A DNA stretch of 64,000 nt from the NCBI GenBank assembly GCA_037974665.1, contig CM075780.1:4622501-4686500 (forward strand). Direction: 5' to 3'. The notes under the pieces were generated by a model that was not told the origin of the DNA, did not search any database, and saw only the letters and a program-made list of their open reading frames with translations. This document shows, piece by piece, positions 34,819 to 47,466 of the stretch. This DNA is from Ehretia macrophylla (Eukaryota; Streptophyta; Magnoliopsida; Boraginales; Ehretiaceae). The position numbers and the translations under genes were made by a program. Each line of letters begins with the position of its first letter. Within the stretch, counting starts at the first letter, position 1.

Positions 34819-35345
34819 CTTTTAAATTTTTTTTGCCCTGGTTAGGGTTGCCAAGACACTTTATCCACCAAATCTCTATTACTGAATCCCACGGAACATT
34901 GGGCAAGAAAACTTCGCTTCACGTAGAGGCTGGGGCCGTAAACCGAGGGCGTAGGGTTTGTGACCAGGTCTCCATCGCTCCGGTGCCTATAACTTTTGAT
35001 CCGTAAGGAGTTACGCAGCGCACAACATACCGTTGCAAAGCTCTTTGAGAGCTCTACCACGGGGGAGCCCAAAATCGAACGTTTTCATCATTTTCAGGCT
35101 ACTTTTCTTCTTTTGCTCTGTTTTTCTGTCCCGGATCATACGTCGTGAACTGTTAAAAGGACGACAACCTGACTCGTGGGACATCAGAGGGCCCTACAAC
35201 GTGTCGATATCACGTCTTGTGAGGATGTTGCGTTGTTGAAGCTTATGGGTTGTCGTTAAGCCCATTAGGCCTTTTGAATGGGCCATCTCCCTATGCTGGG
35301 ACTGTGAACCGTTAACACATATAGGAATTGTGTCCTCAACATGAC

Positions 35346-35464
35346 GGGTGCGATCATACCAGCACTAATTCACCGGATCCCATCAGAACATCGAAGTTAA
35401 GCGTGCTTGGACGAGAGTAGTACAAGGATGGGTGACCCCTTGGGAAGTCCTCGTGTTGCACCCC
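35346..35464 (+). rRNA. 5S: 5S rRNA gene copy
   Basis: Changes G25T, T45A, C46T, G66A, T79A and C95T. Full-length unit (676 bp), unlike its counterpart at 29321. Confidence 0.9.
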
Positions 35465-36021
35465 CTTTTAAATTTTTTTTGCCCTGGTTAGGGTTGCCAA
35501 GATACTTTATCCGCCAAATCTCTATTACTGAATCCCACGGAACATTGGGCAAGAAAACTTCGCTACATGTAGAGGCTGGGCCCGTAAACCGAGGGCGTAG
35601 GGTTTGTGACCAAGTCTCGGTCGCTCCGGTGCCTATAACTTTTGATTCGTAAGTAGTTACGCGGCGCACAACATACTGTTGCAAAGCTCTCTGAGAGCTC
35701 TACGGCGGGGGCAGCCAGCATGCTCGCTTTTGCCCGATTTTATAGCCCAAAATCGAACGTTTTCATCAGTTTCAGGCCACTTTTCCTCTTTTGCTCTGTC
35801 TTTCCATCCCGGATCGTACATCGTGAACTGTTAAAAGGATGACAACTTGACTCGCGGGGCATCAGAGGGCCCTACAACGTGTCGATATCATGTCTTGCGT
35901 GGATTCTTCGTTGTTGAAGCTTATGGGTTGTCGTTAAGCCCATTGGGCCTTTTGAATGGGCCATCTCTCTAGGCTGGGACTGTGAACCATTAACACCTAG
36001 GAATTGTGCCTTCTACATGAT

Positions 36022-36140
36022 GCGTGCGCTCATACCAGTACTAATGCACCGGATCCCATCAAAACTCCGAAGTTAAGCGTGCTTGGGCGAGAGTAGTACT
36101 AGGATGGGTGACCCCCTGGGAAGTTCTCGTGTTGCACCCC
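36022..36140 (+). rRNA. 5S: 5S rRNA gene copy, N type
   Basis: Changes G2C, A8C, C18T, G41A and C104T. The flank ends CATGAT, so position -1 is T rather than C. Confidence 0.9.
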
Positions 36141-36698
36141 CTTTTCAATTTTTTTTGCCCTAGTTAAGGTTGCCAAGATACTTTATCCACCAAATCTCTA
36201 TTACTGAATCCCATGCAACATTGGGCAAGACAACTTCGCTTCACGTAGAGGCAGGGCCCGCAAACCGAGGGCGTAGGGTTTGTGACCAGGTCTCCGTCGC
36301 TCCGGTGCCCATAACTTTTGATCCGTAAGGAGTTACGCTGTGCACAACATAAAGTTGCAAAGCTCTCTGAGAGCTCTACGACCGGGGCAGCAAACATGCT
36401 CGCTGTGCCCATTTTTGGAGCCCAAAATTGAACGTTTTCATCAGTTTCAGGCCATTTTTATTCTTTTGTTCTGTTTTTCTGTCCCGGACCGTACGTCGTG
36501 AACTGTTAAAAGGACGAGAACCTGACTCGCGGGACATCAGAGGGCCCTACAACTTGTCGATATCACGTCTTGCATGCATGCTGTGTTGTTGAAGCGGATG
36601 GGTTGTCGTTAAGCCCATTGGGCCTTTTGAATGGGCCATCTCTCTAGGCTGGGACTGTGAACACTTAACACGTAAAGAAATTGTGCCCTCAACATGAC

Positions 36699-36817
36699 GG
36701 GTGCGATCAAACCAGCACTAACGCACCGGATCCCATTAGAACTCCGAAGTTAAGCGTGCTTGGGAGAGAGTAGTACTAGGATGAGTGACCCCCTGGGAAG
36801 TCCTCATGTTGCACCCC
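36699..36817 (+). rRNA. 5S: 5S rRNA gene copy, S type
   Basis: Changes T12A, T24C, C39T, C67A, G86A and G108A. First member of the 1353-bp dimer series. Confidence 0.9.
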
Positions 36818-37374
36818 CATTTCAATTTTTTTTGCCCTGGTTAGGGTTGCCAATATTCTTTATCCACCAAATCTCTATTACTGAATCCCACGGAACATTG
36901 GGCAAGACAACTTCACTTCAAGTAGAGGCTGGGCCCGTAAGCCGAGGGCGTAGGGTTTGTGACCAGGTCTCCGTCGCTCCGGTGCCTATAACTTTTGATC
37001 CGTAAGGAGTTACGCGGCGCACAGCATACCGTTGCAAAGCTCTCTGAAAGCTCTACGACGGGGGTAGCCAATCTTGCTCGCTGTGCCCATTTTTGGAGCC
37101 CAAAATTGAACGTTTTCATCAATTTTAGGCTACTTTTCTTCTTTTGCTCTGTTTTTCCGTCCCAGATCATACGTCGTGAACTGTTAAAAGGACAACAACC
37201 TGACTCGCGGGACATCAGAGGGCCCTACAACATGTCGATATCGCGGCTTGCGAGGATGCTGCATTGTTGAAGCTGATGGGTTATCGTTAAGCCCATTGGG
37301 CCTTTTGAATGGGCCATCTCTCTAGGCTGGGACTGTGAACCATTAATACCTAGGAATTGTGGCCTCAACATGAC

Positions 37375-37493
37375 GGGTGCGATCGTACCAGCACTAATGC
37401 ACCGGATTCCATTAGAACTTCGAAGTTAAGCGTGCTTGGGCGAGAGTAGTACTAGGATGGGTGACACCGTGGGAAGTCCTCGTGTTGCACCCC
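37375..37493 (+). rRNA. 5S: 5S rRNA gene copy, T type, in chimeric unit
   Basis: Changes A11G, C34T, C39T, C46T, C92A and C95G. The gene is T type, but from about 37541 the spacer is N type. Confidence 0.9.
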
Positions 37494-38051
37494 CTTTTCA
37501 ATTTTTTTTGCCCTGGTTAGGGTCGCCAAGATACTTTATCCACCAAATCTCTATTACTGAATCCCATGCAACATTGGGCAAGACAACTTCGCTTCACGTA
37601 GAGGCAGGGCCCGCAAACCGAGGGCGTAGGGTTTGTGACCAGGTCTCCGTCGCTCCGGTGCCCATAACTTTTGATCCGTAAGGAGTTACGCTGTGCACAA
37701 CATAAAGTTGCAAAGCTCTCTGAGAGCTCTACGACCGGGGCAGCAAACATGCTCGCTGTGCCCATTTTTGGAGCCCAAAATCGACCGTTTTCATCAGTTT
37801 CAGGCCATTTTTATTCTTTTGTTCTGTTTTTCTGTCCCGGACCGTACGTCGTGAACTGTTAAAAGGACGAGAACCTGACTCGCGGGACATCAGAGGGCCC
37901 TACAACTTGTCGATATCACGTCTTGCATGCATGCTGTGTTGTTGAAGCGGATGGGTTGTCGTTAAGCCCATTGGGCCTTTTGAATGGGCCATCTCTCTAG
38001 GCTGGGACTGTGAACACTTAACACGTAAAGAAATTGTGCCCTCAACATGAC

Positions 38052-38170
38052 GGGTGCGATCAAACCAGCACTAACGCACCGGATCCCATTAGAACTCCGA
38101 AGTTAAGCGTGCTTGGGAGAGAGTAGTACTAGGATGAGTGACCCCCTGGGAAGTCCTCATGTTGCACCCC
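38052..38170 (+). rRNA. 5S: 5S rRNA gene copy, S type
   Basis: Gene identical to 36699; second dimer copy. Confidence 0.9.
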
Positions 38171-38727
38171 CATTTCAATTTTTTTTGCCCTGGTTAGGGT
38201 TGCCAATATTCTTTATCCACCAAATCTCTATTACTGAATCCCACGGAACATTGGGCAAGACAACTTCACTTCAAGTAGAGGCTGGGCCCGTAAGCCGAGG
38301 GCGTAGGGTTTGTGACCAGGTCTCCGTCGCTCCGGTGCCTATAACTTTTGATCCGTAAGGAGTTACGCGGCGCACAGCATACCGTTGCAAAGCTCTCTGA
38401 AAGCTCTACGACGGGGGTAGCCAATCTTGCTCGCTGTGCCCATTTTTGGAGCCCAAAATTGAACGTTTTCATCAATTTTAGGCTACTTTTCTTCTTTTGC
38501 TCTGTTTTTCCGTCCCAGATCATACGTCGTGAACTGTTAAAAGGACAACAACCTGACTCGCGGGACATCAGAGGGCCCTACAATGTGTCGATATCGCGGC
38601 TTGCGAGGATGCTGCATTGTTGAAGCTGATGGGTTATCGTTAAGCCCATTGGGCCTTTTGAATGGGCCATCTCTCTAGGCTGGGACTGTGAACCATTAAT
38701 ACCTAGGAATTGTGGCCTCAACATGAC

Positions 38728-38846
38728 GGGTGCGATCGTACCAGCACTAATGCACCGGATTCCATTAGAACTTCGAAGTTAAGCGTGCTTGGGCGAGAGT
38801 AGTACTAGGATGGGTGACACCGTGGGAAGTCCTCGTGTTGCACCCC
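38728..38846 (+). rRNA. 5S: 5S rRNA gene copy, T type, in chimeric unit
   Basis: Gene identical to 37375, with the same T-to-N switch in the spacer; second dimer copy. Confidence 0.9.
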
Positions 38847-39404
38847 CTTTTCAATTTTTTTTGCCCTGGTTAGGGTCGCCAAGATACTTTATCCACCAAA
38901 TCTCTATTACTGAATCCCATGCAACATTGGGCAAGACAACTTCGCTTCACGTAGAGGCAGGGCCCGCAAACCGAGGGCGTAGGGTTTGTGACCAGGTCTC
39001 CGTCGCTCCGGTGCCCATAACTTTTGATCCGTAAGGAGTTACGCTGTGCACAACATAAAGTTGCAAAGCTCTCTGAGAGCTCTACGACCGGGGCAGCAAA
39101 CATGCTCGCTGTGCCCATTTTTGGAGCCCAAAATCGAACGTTTTCATCAGTTTCAGGCCATTTTTATTCTTTTGTTCTGTTTTTTCGTCCCGGACCGTAC
39201 GTCGTGAACTGTTAAAAGGACGAGAACCTGACTCGCGGGACATCAGAGGGCCCTACAACTTGTCGATATCACGTCTTGCATGCATGCTGTGTTGTTGAAG
39301 CGGATGGGTAGTCGTTAAGCCCATTGGGCCTTTTGAATGGGCCATCTCTCTAGGCTGGGACTGTGAACAGTTAACACGTAAAGAAATTGTGCCCTCAACA
39401 TGAC

Positions 39405-39523
39405 GGGTGCGATCAAACCAGCACTAACGCACCGGATCCTATTAGAACTCCGAAGTTAAGCGTGCTTGGGAGAGAGTAGTACTAGGATGAGTGACCCCCT
39501 GGGAAGTCCTCATGTTGCACCCC
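39405..39523 (+). rRNA. 5S: 5S rRNA gene copy, S type
   Basis: S-type changes plus C36T. Downstream it keeps AGATACTTTATCC where 36699 and 38052 share ATATTCTTTATCC. Confidence 0.9.
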
Positions 39524-40080
39524 CATTACAATTTTTTTTGCCCTGGTTAGGGTTGCCAAGATACTTTATCCACCAAATCTCTATTACTGAATCCCACGGA
39601 ACATTGGGCAAGACAACTTCACTTCAAGTAGAGGCTGGGCCCGTAAGCCGAGGGCGTAGGGTTTGTGACCAGGTCTCCGTCGCTCCGGTGCCTATAACTT
39701 TTGATCCGTAAGGAGTTATGCGGCGCACAGCATACCGTTGCAAAGCTCTCTGAAAGCTCTACGACGGGGGTAGCCAATCTTGCTCGCTGTGCCCATTTTT
39801 GGAGCCCAAAATTGAACGATTTCATCAATTTTAGGCTACTTTTCTTCTTTTGCTCTGTTTTTCCGTCCCAGATCATACGTCGTGAACTGTTAAAAGGACA
39901 ACAACCTGACTCGCGGGACATCAGAGGGCCCTACAACGTGTCGATGTCGCGGCTTGCGAGGATGTTGCATTGTTGAAGCTGATGGGTTATCGTTAAGCCC
40001 ATTGGGCCTTTTGAATGGGCCATCTCTCTAGGCTGGGACTGTGAACCATTAACACCTAGGAATTGTGGCCTCAACATGAC

Positions 40081-40199
40081 GGGTGCGATCGTACCAGCAC
40101 TAATGCACCGGATTCCATCAGAACTTCGAAGTTAAGCGTGCTTGGGCGAGAGTAGTACTAGGATGGGTGACACCGTGGGAAGTCCTCGTGTTGCACCCC
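40081..40199 (+). rRNA. 5S: 5S rRNA gene copy, T type
   Basis: Gene identical to 30639; here the spacer is T type throughout. Opens the third block. Confidence 0.9.
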
Positions 40200-40757
40200 C
40201 TTTTCAATTTTTTTTGCCCTGGTTAGGGTCGCCAAGATACTTTATCGACCAAATCTCTATTACTGAATCACACGTAACATTAGGCAAGACAACTTCGTTT
40301 CACGTAGAGGTTGGGCCCGCAAACCGAGAGCATAGGGTTTGTTACCAAGTCTCCGTCACTCCGGTGCCCATAACTTTTGATCCGTAAGGAGTTACGTGGC
40401 GCACAGCATACCGTTACAAAGCTCTCTCAGAGCTGTATGGCAGGCGTTGCCAGTATGCTCGCTGTGCCCCTTTTTGGAGCCCAAAATCGAACGTTTTCAT
40501 CTGTTTCAGGCCACTTTTCTTCTTTTGCTCTGTTTTTCAGTCTCGGATCGTACGTCGTGAACAGTTAAAAGGACGACAATCTGACTCATGGGACATCAGA
40601 GGGCCCTACAATGTGTTGATATCACGTCTTGTAAGCATGCTGCGTTGTTGAAGCGGATGGGTAGTCGTTAAGCCCATTGGGCCTTTTGAATGGGCCAAAT
40701 CTCTAGGCTAGGACTGTGAACAGTTAACACGTAAAGAAATTGTGCCCTCAACATGAT

Positions 40758-40876
40758 GGGTGCGATCATACCAGCACTAACGCACCGGATCCCATCAGAA
40801 CTCCGAAGTTAAGCATGCTTGGGCAAGAGTAGTACTAGGATGGGTGACCCCTTGGGAAGTTCTCATGTTGCACCCC
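40758..40876 (+). rRNA. 5S: 5S rRNA gene copy
   Basis: Changes T24C, G58A (box A), G68A, C95T, C104T and G108A. Confidence 0.9.
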
Positions 40877-41434
40877 CTTTTCAATTTTTTTTTCCCTGGT
40901 TAGGGTTGCCAAGATACTTTATCCACCAAATCTCTATTACTGAATCCCACGCAACATTGGGCAAGACAACTTCGCTTCACGTAGAGGCTTGGCCCCCAAA
41001 CCGAGGGCGTAGGGTTTGTGACCAGGTCTCCGTCGCTCCGGTGCGAATAACTTTTGATCCGTAAGGAGTTACGCAGTGCACAACATACCGTTGCAAAGCT
41101 ATCTGAGAGCTCTACGACTGGGGCAGCCAACATGCTCGCTGTGCCCATTTTTGGAGCCCAAAATCGAACATTTTCATCAGTTTCAGGCCATTTTTATTCT
41201 TTTGTTCTGTTTTTCCGTCCCGGACCGTATGTCGTGAACTGTTAAAAGGACGACAACCTGACTAGCGGGACATCAGAGGGCCCTACAATGTGTCGATATC
41301 ACGTCTTGCAAGCAAGCTGCGTTGTTGAAGTGGATGGGTTGTCGTTAAGCCCATTGGGCCTTTTGAATGGGCCATCTCTCTAGGCTGGGACTGTGAACAG
41401 TTAACACGTAAAGAAATTGTGCCCTCAACTTGAC

Positions 41435-41553
41435 GGGTGCGATCATACCAGCACTCATGCACCGGATCCCATCAGAACTCCGAAGTAAAGCGTGCTTCGG
41501 CGAGAGTAGTACTAGGATGGGTGATCCCCTAGGAAGTCCTCGTGTTGCACCCC
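41435..41553 (+). rRNA. 5S: 5S rRNA gene copy, box A altered
   Basis: Changes A22C, T53A, G64C, C91T and G97A. Confidence 0.9.
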
Positions 41554-42111
41554 CTTTTCAATTTTTTTTGCCTAGGTCTGGGTTGCCAAGATACTTTATC
41601 CACCAAATCTCTATTACTGAATCCCACGGAACATTGGGCAAGAAAACTTCACTTCACGTAGAGGCTGGGCTCGTAAACTGAGGGCGTAGGTTTTGTGACC
41701 AAGCCTCTGTCGCTCCGGTGCCTATAACTTTTGATCCGTAAGGAGTTACGCGGCGCACAACAAACCGTTGCTAAGCTCTCTGAGAGCTCTACGATAGGGG
41801 CAGCCCGCTTGCTCGTTGTGCCCATTTTTGGAGCCCAAAATCGAACGTTTTCATCATTTTCAGGCTACGTTTCTTCTATTGCTCTGTTTTTCCGTCCGGG
41901 ATCGGACGTCGTGAACTGTTAAAATGACGAAAACCTGACTCACGGGACATCAGAGGGCCCTACAACGTGTCGATATCACGTCTTGCGTGGATGCTTCGTT
42001 GTTGAAGCTTATGGGTTGTCATTAAGCCCATTGGGCCTTTTGAATGGGCCATCTCTCTAGGCTGGGACTGTGAACCGTTAACACATATAGGAATTGTGCC
42101 CTCAACATGAC

Positions 42112-42230
42112 GGGTGAGATCATACCAGCACTAATGCACCGGATCCCATCAGAACTTTGAAGTTAAGCGTGCTTGGGCGAGAGTAGTACTAGGATGGGTG
42201 ACCCCCTGGGAAGTCCTCGTGTTGCACCCC
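42112..42230 (+). rRNA. 5S: 5S rRNA gene copy
   Basis: Changes C6A, C46T and C47T, as in 32670. Confidence 0.9.
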
Positions 42231-42788
42231 CTTTTCAATTTTTTTTTGCCCTGGTTAGGGTTGCCAAGATACTTTATCCACCAAATCTCTATTACTGCAT
42301 CCCACAGAACATTGGGCAAGACAACTTTGTTTCACGTAGAGGCTAGGCTCCCAAACCGAGGGCATAGGGTTTGTGACCAGGTCTCCGTCGCTCCGGTGCC
42401 CATAACTTTTGATCCGTAAGGAGTTACGCGGCGCACAGCATACCGTTGCAAAGCTCTCTAAGAGCTCTACGACGGGGGCAGCCAGCATACTCGCTGTGCC
42501 CGTTTTGGGAGCCCAAAATCGAACGTTTTCATCATTTTCAAGCCACTTTCTTCTTTTACTCTATTTTTCCGTCCCGGATCGTAAGTCGTGAACTGTTAAA
42601 AGGATGACAACCTGACTCGCGGGACATCAGAGGGCCTTACAACGTGTCGATATCACGTCTTGCAAGCATGCTGCGTTGTTGAAGCTGATGGGTTGTCGTT
42701 AAGCCCATTGGGCCTTTTGAATGGGCCATCTCTCTAGGCTAGGACTGTGAACAATTAACATGTAAAGAAATTGTGCCCTCAACATGAC

Positions 42789-42907
42789 GGGTGCGATCAT
42801 ACCAGCATTAATGCACCGGATCCCATCAGAACTTTGAAGTTCAGCGTGCTTGGGAGATAGTAGTACTAGGATGGGTGACCCCCTGTGAAGTCCTCGTGTT
42901 GCACCCC
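42789..42907 (+). rRNA. 5S: 5S rRNA gene copy
   Basis: Changes C20T, C46T, C47T, A54C, C67A, G70T and G98T. Confidence 0.9.
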
Positions 42908-43465
42908 CTTTTCAATTTTTTTTGCCCTAGTTAGGGTTGCGAAGATACTTTATCCACCAAATCTTTATTACTGAATCCCATGGAAAATATGGCAAGACAA
43001 CTTCGCTTCACGTAGAGGCTGGGCCCACAAACCGAGGGTGTAGGGTTTGTGACCAGGTCTCCGTCGCTTCGGTGCCCATAACTTTGGATCCGTAAGGAGT
43101 TACGCGGCGCACAACATACCGTTGCATAGCTCTCTGAGAGCTCTACGACTGGCGCAGCCGGCATGCTCGTTGTGCCCGTTTTTGGAGCCCAAAATCGAAC
43201 GTTTTCATTAGTTTCAGGCCATTTTTCTTCTTTTACTCTATTTTTTCATCCCGGATCGTACGTCGTGAACTGTTAAAAGGACGACAACCTGACTCACGGG
43301 ACATAAGAGGGCCCTACAACTTGTCGATATCACGTCTTGCAAGCATGCTACGTTGTTGAAGCGTATGGGTCGTCGTTAAGCCCATTGGGCATTTTGAATG
43401 GGCCATCTCTCTAGACTGGGACTGTGAAAAGTTAACACGTAAAGAAATTGTGCCCTCAACATGAC

Positions 43466-43584
43466 GGGTGCGATCATACCAGTATTCATGCACCGGATCC
43501 CATCAGAACTCTGAAGTTAAGCGTGCTTGGGCGAGAGTAGTACTAGGATGGGTGACCCCTTGGGAAGTCCTCGTTTGGCACCAC
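43466..43584 (+). rRNA. 5S: 5S rRNA gene copy with altered 3' end
   Basis: Changes C18T, C20T, A22C, C47T, C95T, G110T, T112G and C118A. Confidence 0.9.
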
Positions 43585-44142
43585 CTTTTCAATTTTTTTT
43601 GCCCTGGTTTGGGTTGCCAAGATACTTTATCCACCCTATCTCTATTACAAAATCCCACGCAACGTTGGGCAAGACAACTTCGCTTCACGTAGAGACTGGG
43701 CCCACAAACTGAGGGCGTAGGGTTTGTGACCAGGTCTCCGTCGCTCCGGTGCCGATAACTTTTGATCCGTAAGGAGTTACGCGACGCACAACATACCATT
43801 GCAAAGCTCTTTGAGAGCTCTATGACGGAAGCAGCCAGCTTGCTCGTTGTGCCCATTTTTGGAGCCCAAAATCGAATGTTTTCATCAGTTTCAGGCCACT
43901 TTTCTTCTTTTGCTCTGTTTTTCCGTCCCGGATCATACGTCGTGAATTGTTAAAAGGACGACAACCTGACTCATGGGACATCAGAGGGCCCTACAACGCG
44001 TCGACATCACGTCTTGCAAGCATGCTGCGTCGTTGAAGCAGATGGGTTGTCGTTAAGACCATTGGGCCATTTGAATGGGCCATCTCTCTAGGTTGGGACT
44101 GTGAACAGTTAACACGTAAAGAAATTGTGCCCTCAACATGAC

Positions 44143-44261
44143 GGGTGCGATAATAACCGTACTAATGCACCGGATCCCATCAGAACACCGAAGTTAAGCG
44201 TGCTTGGGCGAGAGTAGTACTAGGATGGGTGACCCCTTGGGAAGTCCTCGTGTTGCACCCT
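44143..44261 (+). rRNA. 5S: 5S rRNA gene copy
   Basis: Changes C10A, C14A, A16C, C18T, T45A, C95T and C119T. Unit of 646 bp. Confidence 0.9.
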
Positions 44262-44788
44262 CTTTTAATTTTTTTTTGCCCTGGTTAGGGTTGCCAAGAC
44301 ACTTTATCCACCAAATCTCTATTACTGAATCCCACGGAACATTGGGCAAGAAAACTTCGCTTCACGTAGAGGCTGGGGCCGTAAACCGAGGGCGTAGGGT
44401 TTGTGACCAGGTCTCCATCGCTCCGGTGCCTATAACTTTTGATCCGTAAGGAGTTACGCAGCGCACAACATACCGTTGCAAAGCTCTTTGAGAGCTCTAC
44501 CACGGGGGAGCCCAAAATCGAACGTTTTCATCATTTTCAGGCTACTTTTCTTCTTTTGCTCTGTTTTTCCGTCCCGGATCATACGTCGTGAACTGTTAAA
44601 AGGACGACAACCTGACTCGTGGGACATCAGAGGGCCCTACAACGTGTCGATATCACGTCTTGTGAGGATGTTGCGTTGTTGAAGCTTATGGGTTGCCGTT
44701 AAGCCCATTAGGCCTTTTGAATGGGCCATCTCCCTATGCTGGGACTGTGAACCGTTAACACATATAGGAATTGTGTCCTCAACATGAC

Positions 44789-44907
44789 GGGTGAGATCAT
44801 ACCAGCACTAATGCACCGGATCCCATCAGAACTTTGAAGTTAAGCGTGCTTGGGCGAGAGTAGTACTAGGATGGGTGACCCCCTGGGAAGTCCTCGTGTT
44901 GCACCCC
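44789..44907 (+). rRNA. 5S: 5S rRNA gene copy where the third block ends
   Basis: Changes C6A, C46T and C47T. The block order would place a 29321/35346-type gene here; instead the gene is of the 32670 type, so a switch occurred close to its 5' end. Confidence 0.9.
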
Positions 44908-45463
44908 CTTTTAAATTTTTTTTGCCCTGGTTAGGGTTGCCAAGATACTTTATCCACCATATCTCTATTACTGAATCAACGCAATATTGGACAAGACAAA
45001 TTCGCTTCACGTAGAGACTGGGCCCGCAAACCGAGGGCGTAGGGTTTGTGACCAGGTCTCCATCGCTCCGGTGCCGAAAACTTTTGATCTGTAAGGAGTT
45101 ATGCGGCGCACAACATACCGTTCCAAAGCACTTTGAGAGCTCTACGACGGGAACATCCTGCTTGCTCGTTGTGCCCATTTTTGGAGCCCAAAATCGAAAG
45201 TTTTCATCAGTTTCAGGCCACTTTTCTTCTTTTGCTCTATTTTTCCGTCCCGGATCGTACGTCGTGAACTGTTAAAAGGACGACAACCTGACTCGCGGGA
45301 CATTAGAGGGCCCTACAATGCATGACATCACGTCTTGCAAGCATGCTGCGTTGTTGAAGCAGATGGGTTGTCGTTAAGCCCATTGGGCCTTTTGAATGGG
45401 CCATCTCTCTAGGCTGGGACTGTGAACAGTTAACACGTAAAGAAATTGTGCCCTCAACATGAC

Positions 45464-45582
45464 GGGTGCGATCATAACCGCACTAATGCACCAGATCCCA
45501 TCAGAACTCCGAAGTTAAGCGTGCTTGGGCGAGAGTAGTACTAGGATGGGTGACCCCTTGGGAAGTCCTCGTGTTGCACCCC
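45464..45582 (+). rRNA. 5S: 5S rRNA gene copy
   Basis: Changes C14A, A16C, G30A and C95T. Confidence 0.9.
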
Positions 45583-46140
45583 CTTTTAAATTTTTTTTGC
45601 CCTAGTTAGGGTTGCCAAGATACTTTATCCACCAAATCTCTATTACTGAATCCCACGGAACATATGGCAAGAAAACTTTGCTTCACGTAGAGGCTGGGCC
45701 CGTAAACCGAGGGCGTAGGGTTTGTGACCAGGTCTCCATCGCTCCAGTACCAATAACTTTTGATCCGTAAGGAGTTACGCAGCGCACAACATACCGTTGC
45801 AAAGCGCTTTGAGAGCTCTACGACGGGGGCAGCCAGCTTGCTCGCTCTGCCCCTTTTTGGAGCCCAAAATCGAACATTTTCATCACTTTTAGGCTACTTT
45901 TCTTCTTTTGCTCTATTTTTCCGTCCCGGATCATACGTCGTGAACTGTTAAAAGGATGACAACCTGACTCGCGGGACATTAAAGGGCCCTACAACGTGTC
46001 AATATCACGTCTTGCGAGGATGCTGCGTTGTTGAAGCTTATGGGTTGTCATTAAGCCCATTGGGCCTTTTAAATGGGCCATCTCCCTAGGCTGGGACTGT
46101 GAACCGTTAACACATATAGGAATTGTGCCCTCAACATGAC

Positions 46141-46259
46141 GGGTGCGATCATACCACCACTAATTCATCGGATCCCATCAGAACATCGAAGTTAAGCGTG
46201 CTTGGGCGAGAGTAGTACTAGGATGGGTGACCCCCTGTGAAGTCCTCGTGTTGCACCCC
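46141..46259 (+). rRNA. 5S: 5S rRNA gene copy
   Basis: Changes G17C, G25T, C28T, T45A, C46T and G98T. TATA-like flank. Confidence 0.9.
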
Positions 46260-46816
46260 TTTTAAATTTTTTTTGCCCTGGTTAAGGATGCCAAGATACT
46301 TTATCCACCAAATCTCTATTAATGAATCCCATGGAACATTGGGCAAGACAACTTCGTTTCACGTAGAGGCTGGGCTCGCAAACCGAGGGCATAGGGTTTG
46401 TGACCAGGTCTCCGTCGCTCCGGTGACCATAACTTTTGATCCGTAAGGAGTTACGCGGCGCACAGCATGCCGTTGCAAAGCTCTCTAAGAGATCTACGAC
46501 GGGGGCAGCCAGCATGCTCGCTTTGCCCATTTTTGAAGCCCAAAATTGAACGTTTTCATCAGTTTCAGGCAACTTTTCTTCTTTTGCTCTGTTTTTCCGT
46601 CTCCGATCGTGCGTCATGGATTGTTAAAAGGACGACAACCTGACTCGCGAGACATCAGAGGGCACTACAACGTGTCGATATCACGTCTTGTAAGCATGCT
46701 GCGTTGTTGAAGCAGATGGGTTGTCGTTAAGCCCATTGGGCCTTTTGAATGGGCCATCTCTCTAGGCTGGGACTGTGAACAGTTAACACGTAAAGAAATT
46801 GTGCACTCAACAAGTT

Positions 46817-46934
46817 GGGTGCGATCATACCAGCACTAATGCACCAGATCCCATCAGAACACCGAAGTTAAGCGTGCTTGGACGAGAGTAGTACTATGTT
46901 GGGTGACCCCTGGGAAGTCCTCGTGTTGCACCCC
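46817..46934 (+). rRNA. 5S: 5S rRNA gene copy with 1-nt deletion
   Basis: 118 nt: one C missing from the C-run at 91-95 in box C. Also G30A, T45A, G66A, G81T and A83T. Position -1 is T. Probably not functional. Confidence 0.88.
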
Positions 46935-47466
46935 CTTTTAAATTTTTTTTGCCCTGGTTAGGTTTGCCAAGATACTTTATCTACCAAATCTCTATTACTG
47001 AATCCCACGGAACATTGGGCAAGAAAACTTTGCTTCACGTAGAGGCTGGGCCCATAAACCGAGGGCGCAGGGTTTGTGACCAGGTCTCCGTCGCTCCGGT
47101 GCCTATAACTTTTGATCCGTAAGTAGTTACGCGGCGCACAACATACCGTTGCAATGCTCTCTAAGAGCTCTATGACGGGGGCAGCCAGCATGCCCGCTGT
47201 GCCCATTTTGGAGCCCAAAATCGAACGTTTTCATCAGTTTCAGGCCACTTTTCTTCTTTTGCTCTGTCTTTCCGTCCCAGATCGTACATCGTGAACTGCT
47301 AAAAGGTTGACAACCTGACTCGCTGGACATCAGAGGGCCCTACAACGTGTCGATATCACGTCTTGCGTGGATGCTTCGTTTTTGAAGCTTATGGGTTGTC
47401 GTTAAGCCCCCATTAGGCCTTTTGAATGGGCCATCTCTCTTGGCTGGGACTGTGAACCGTTAACAC

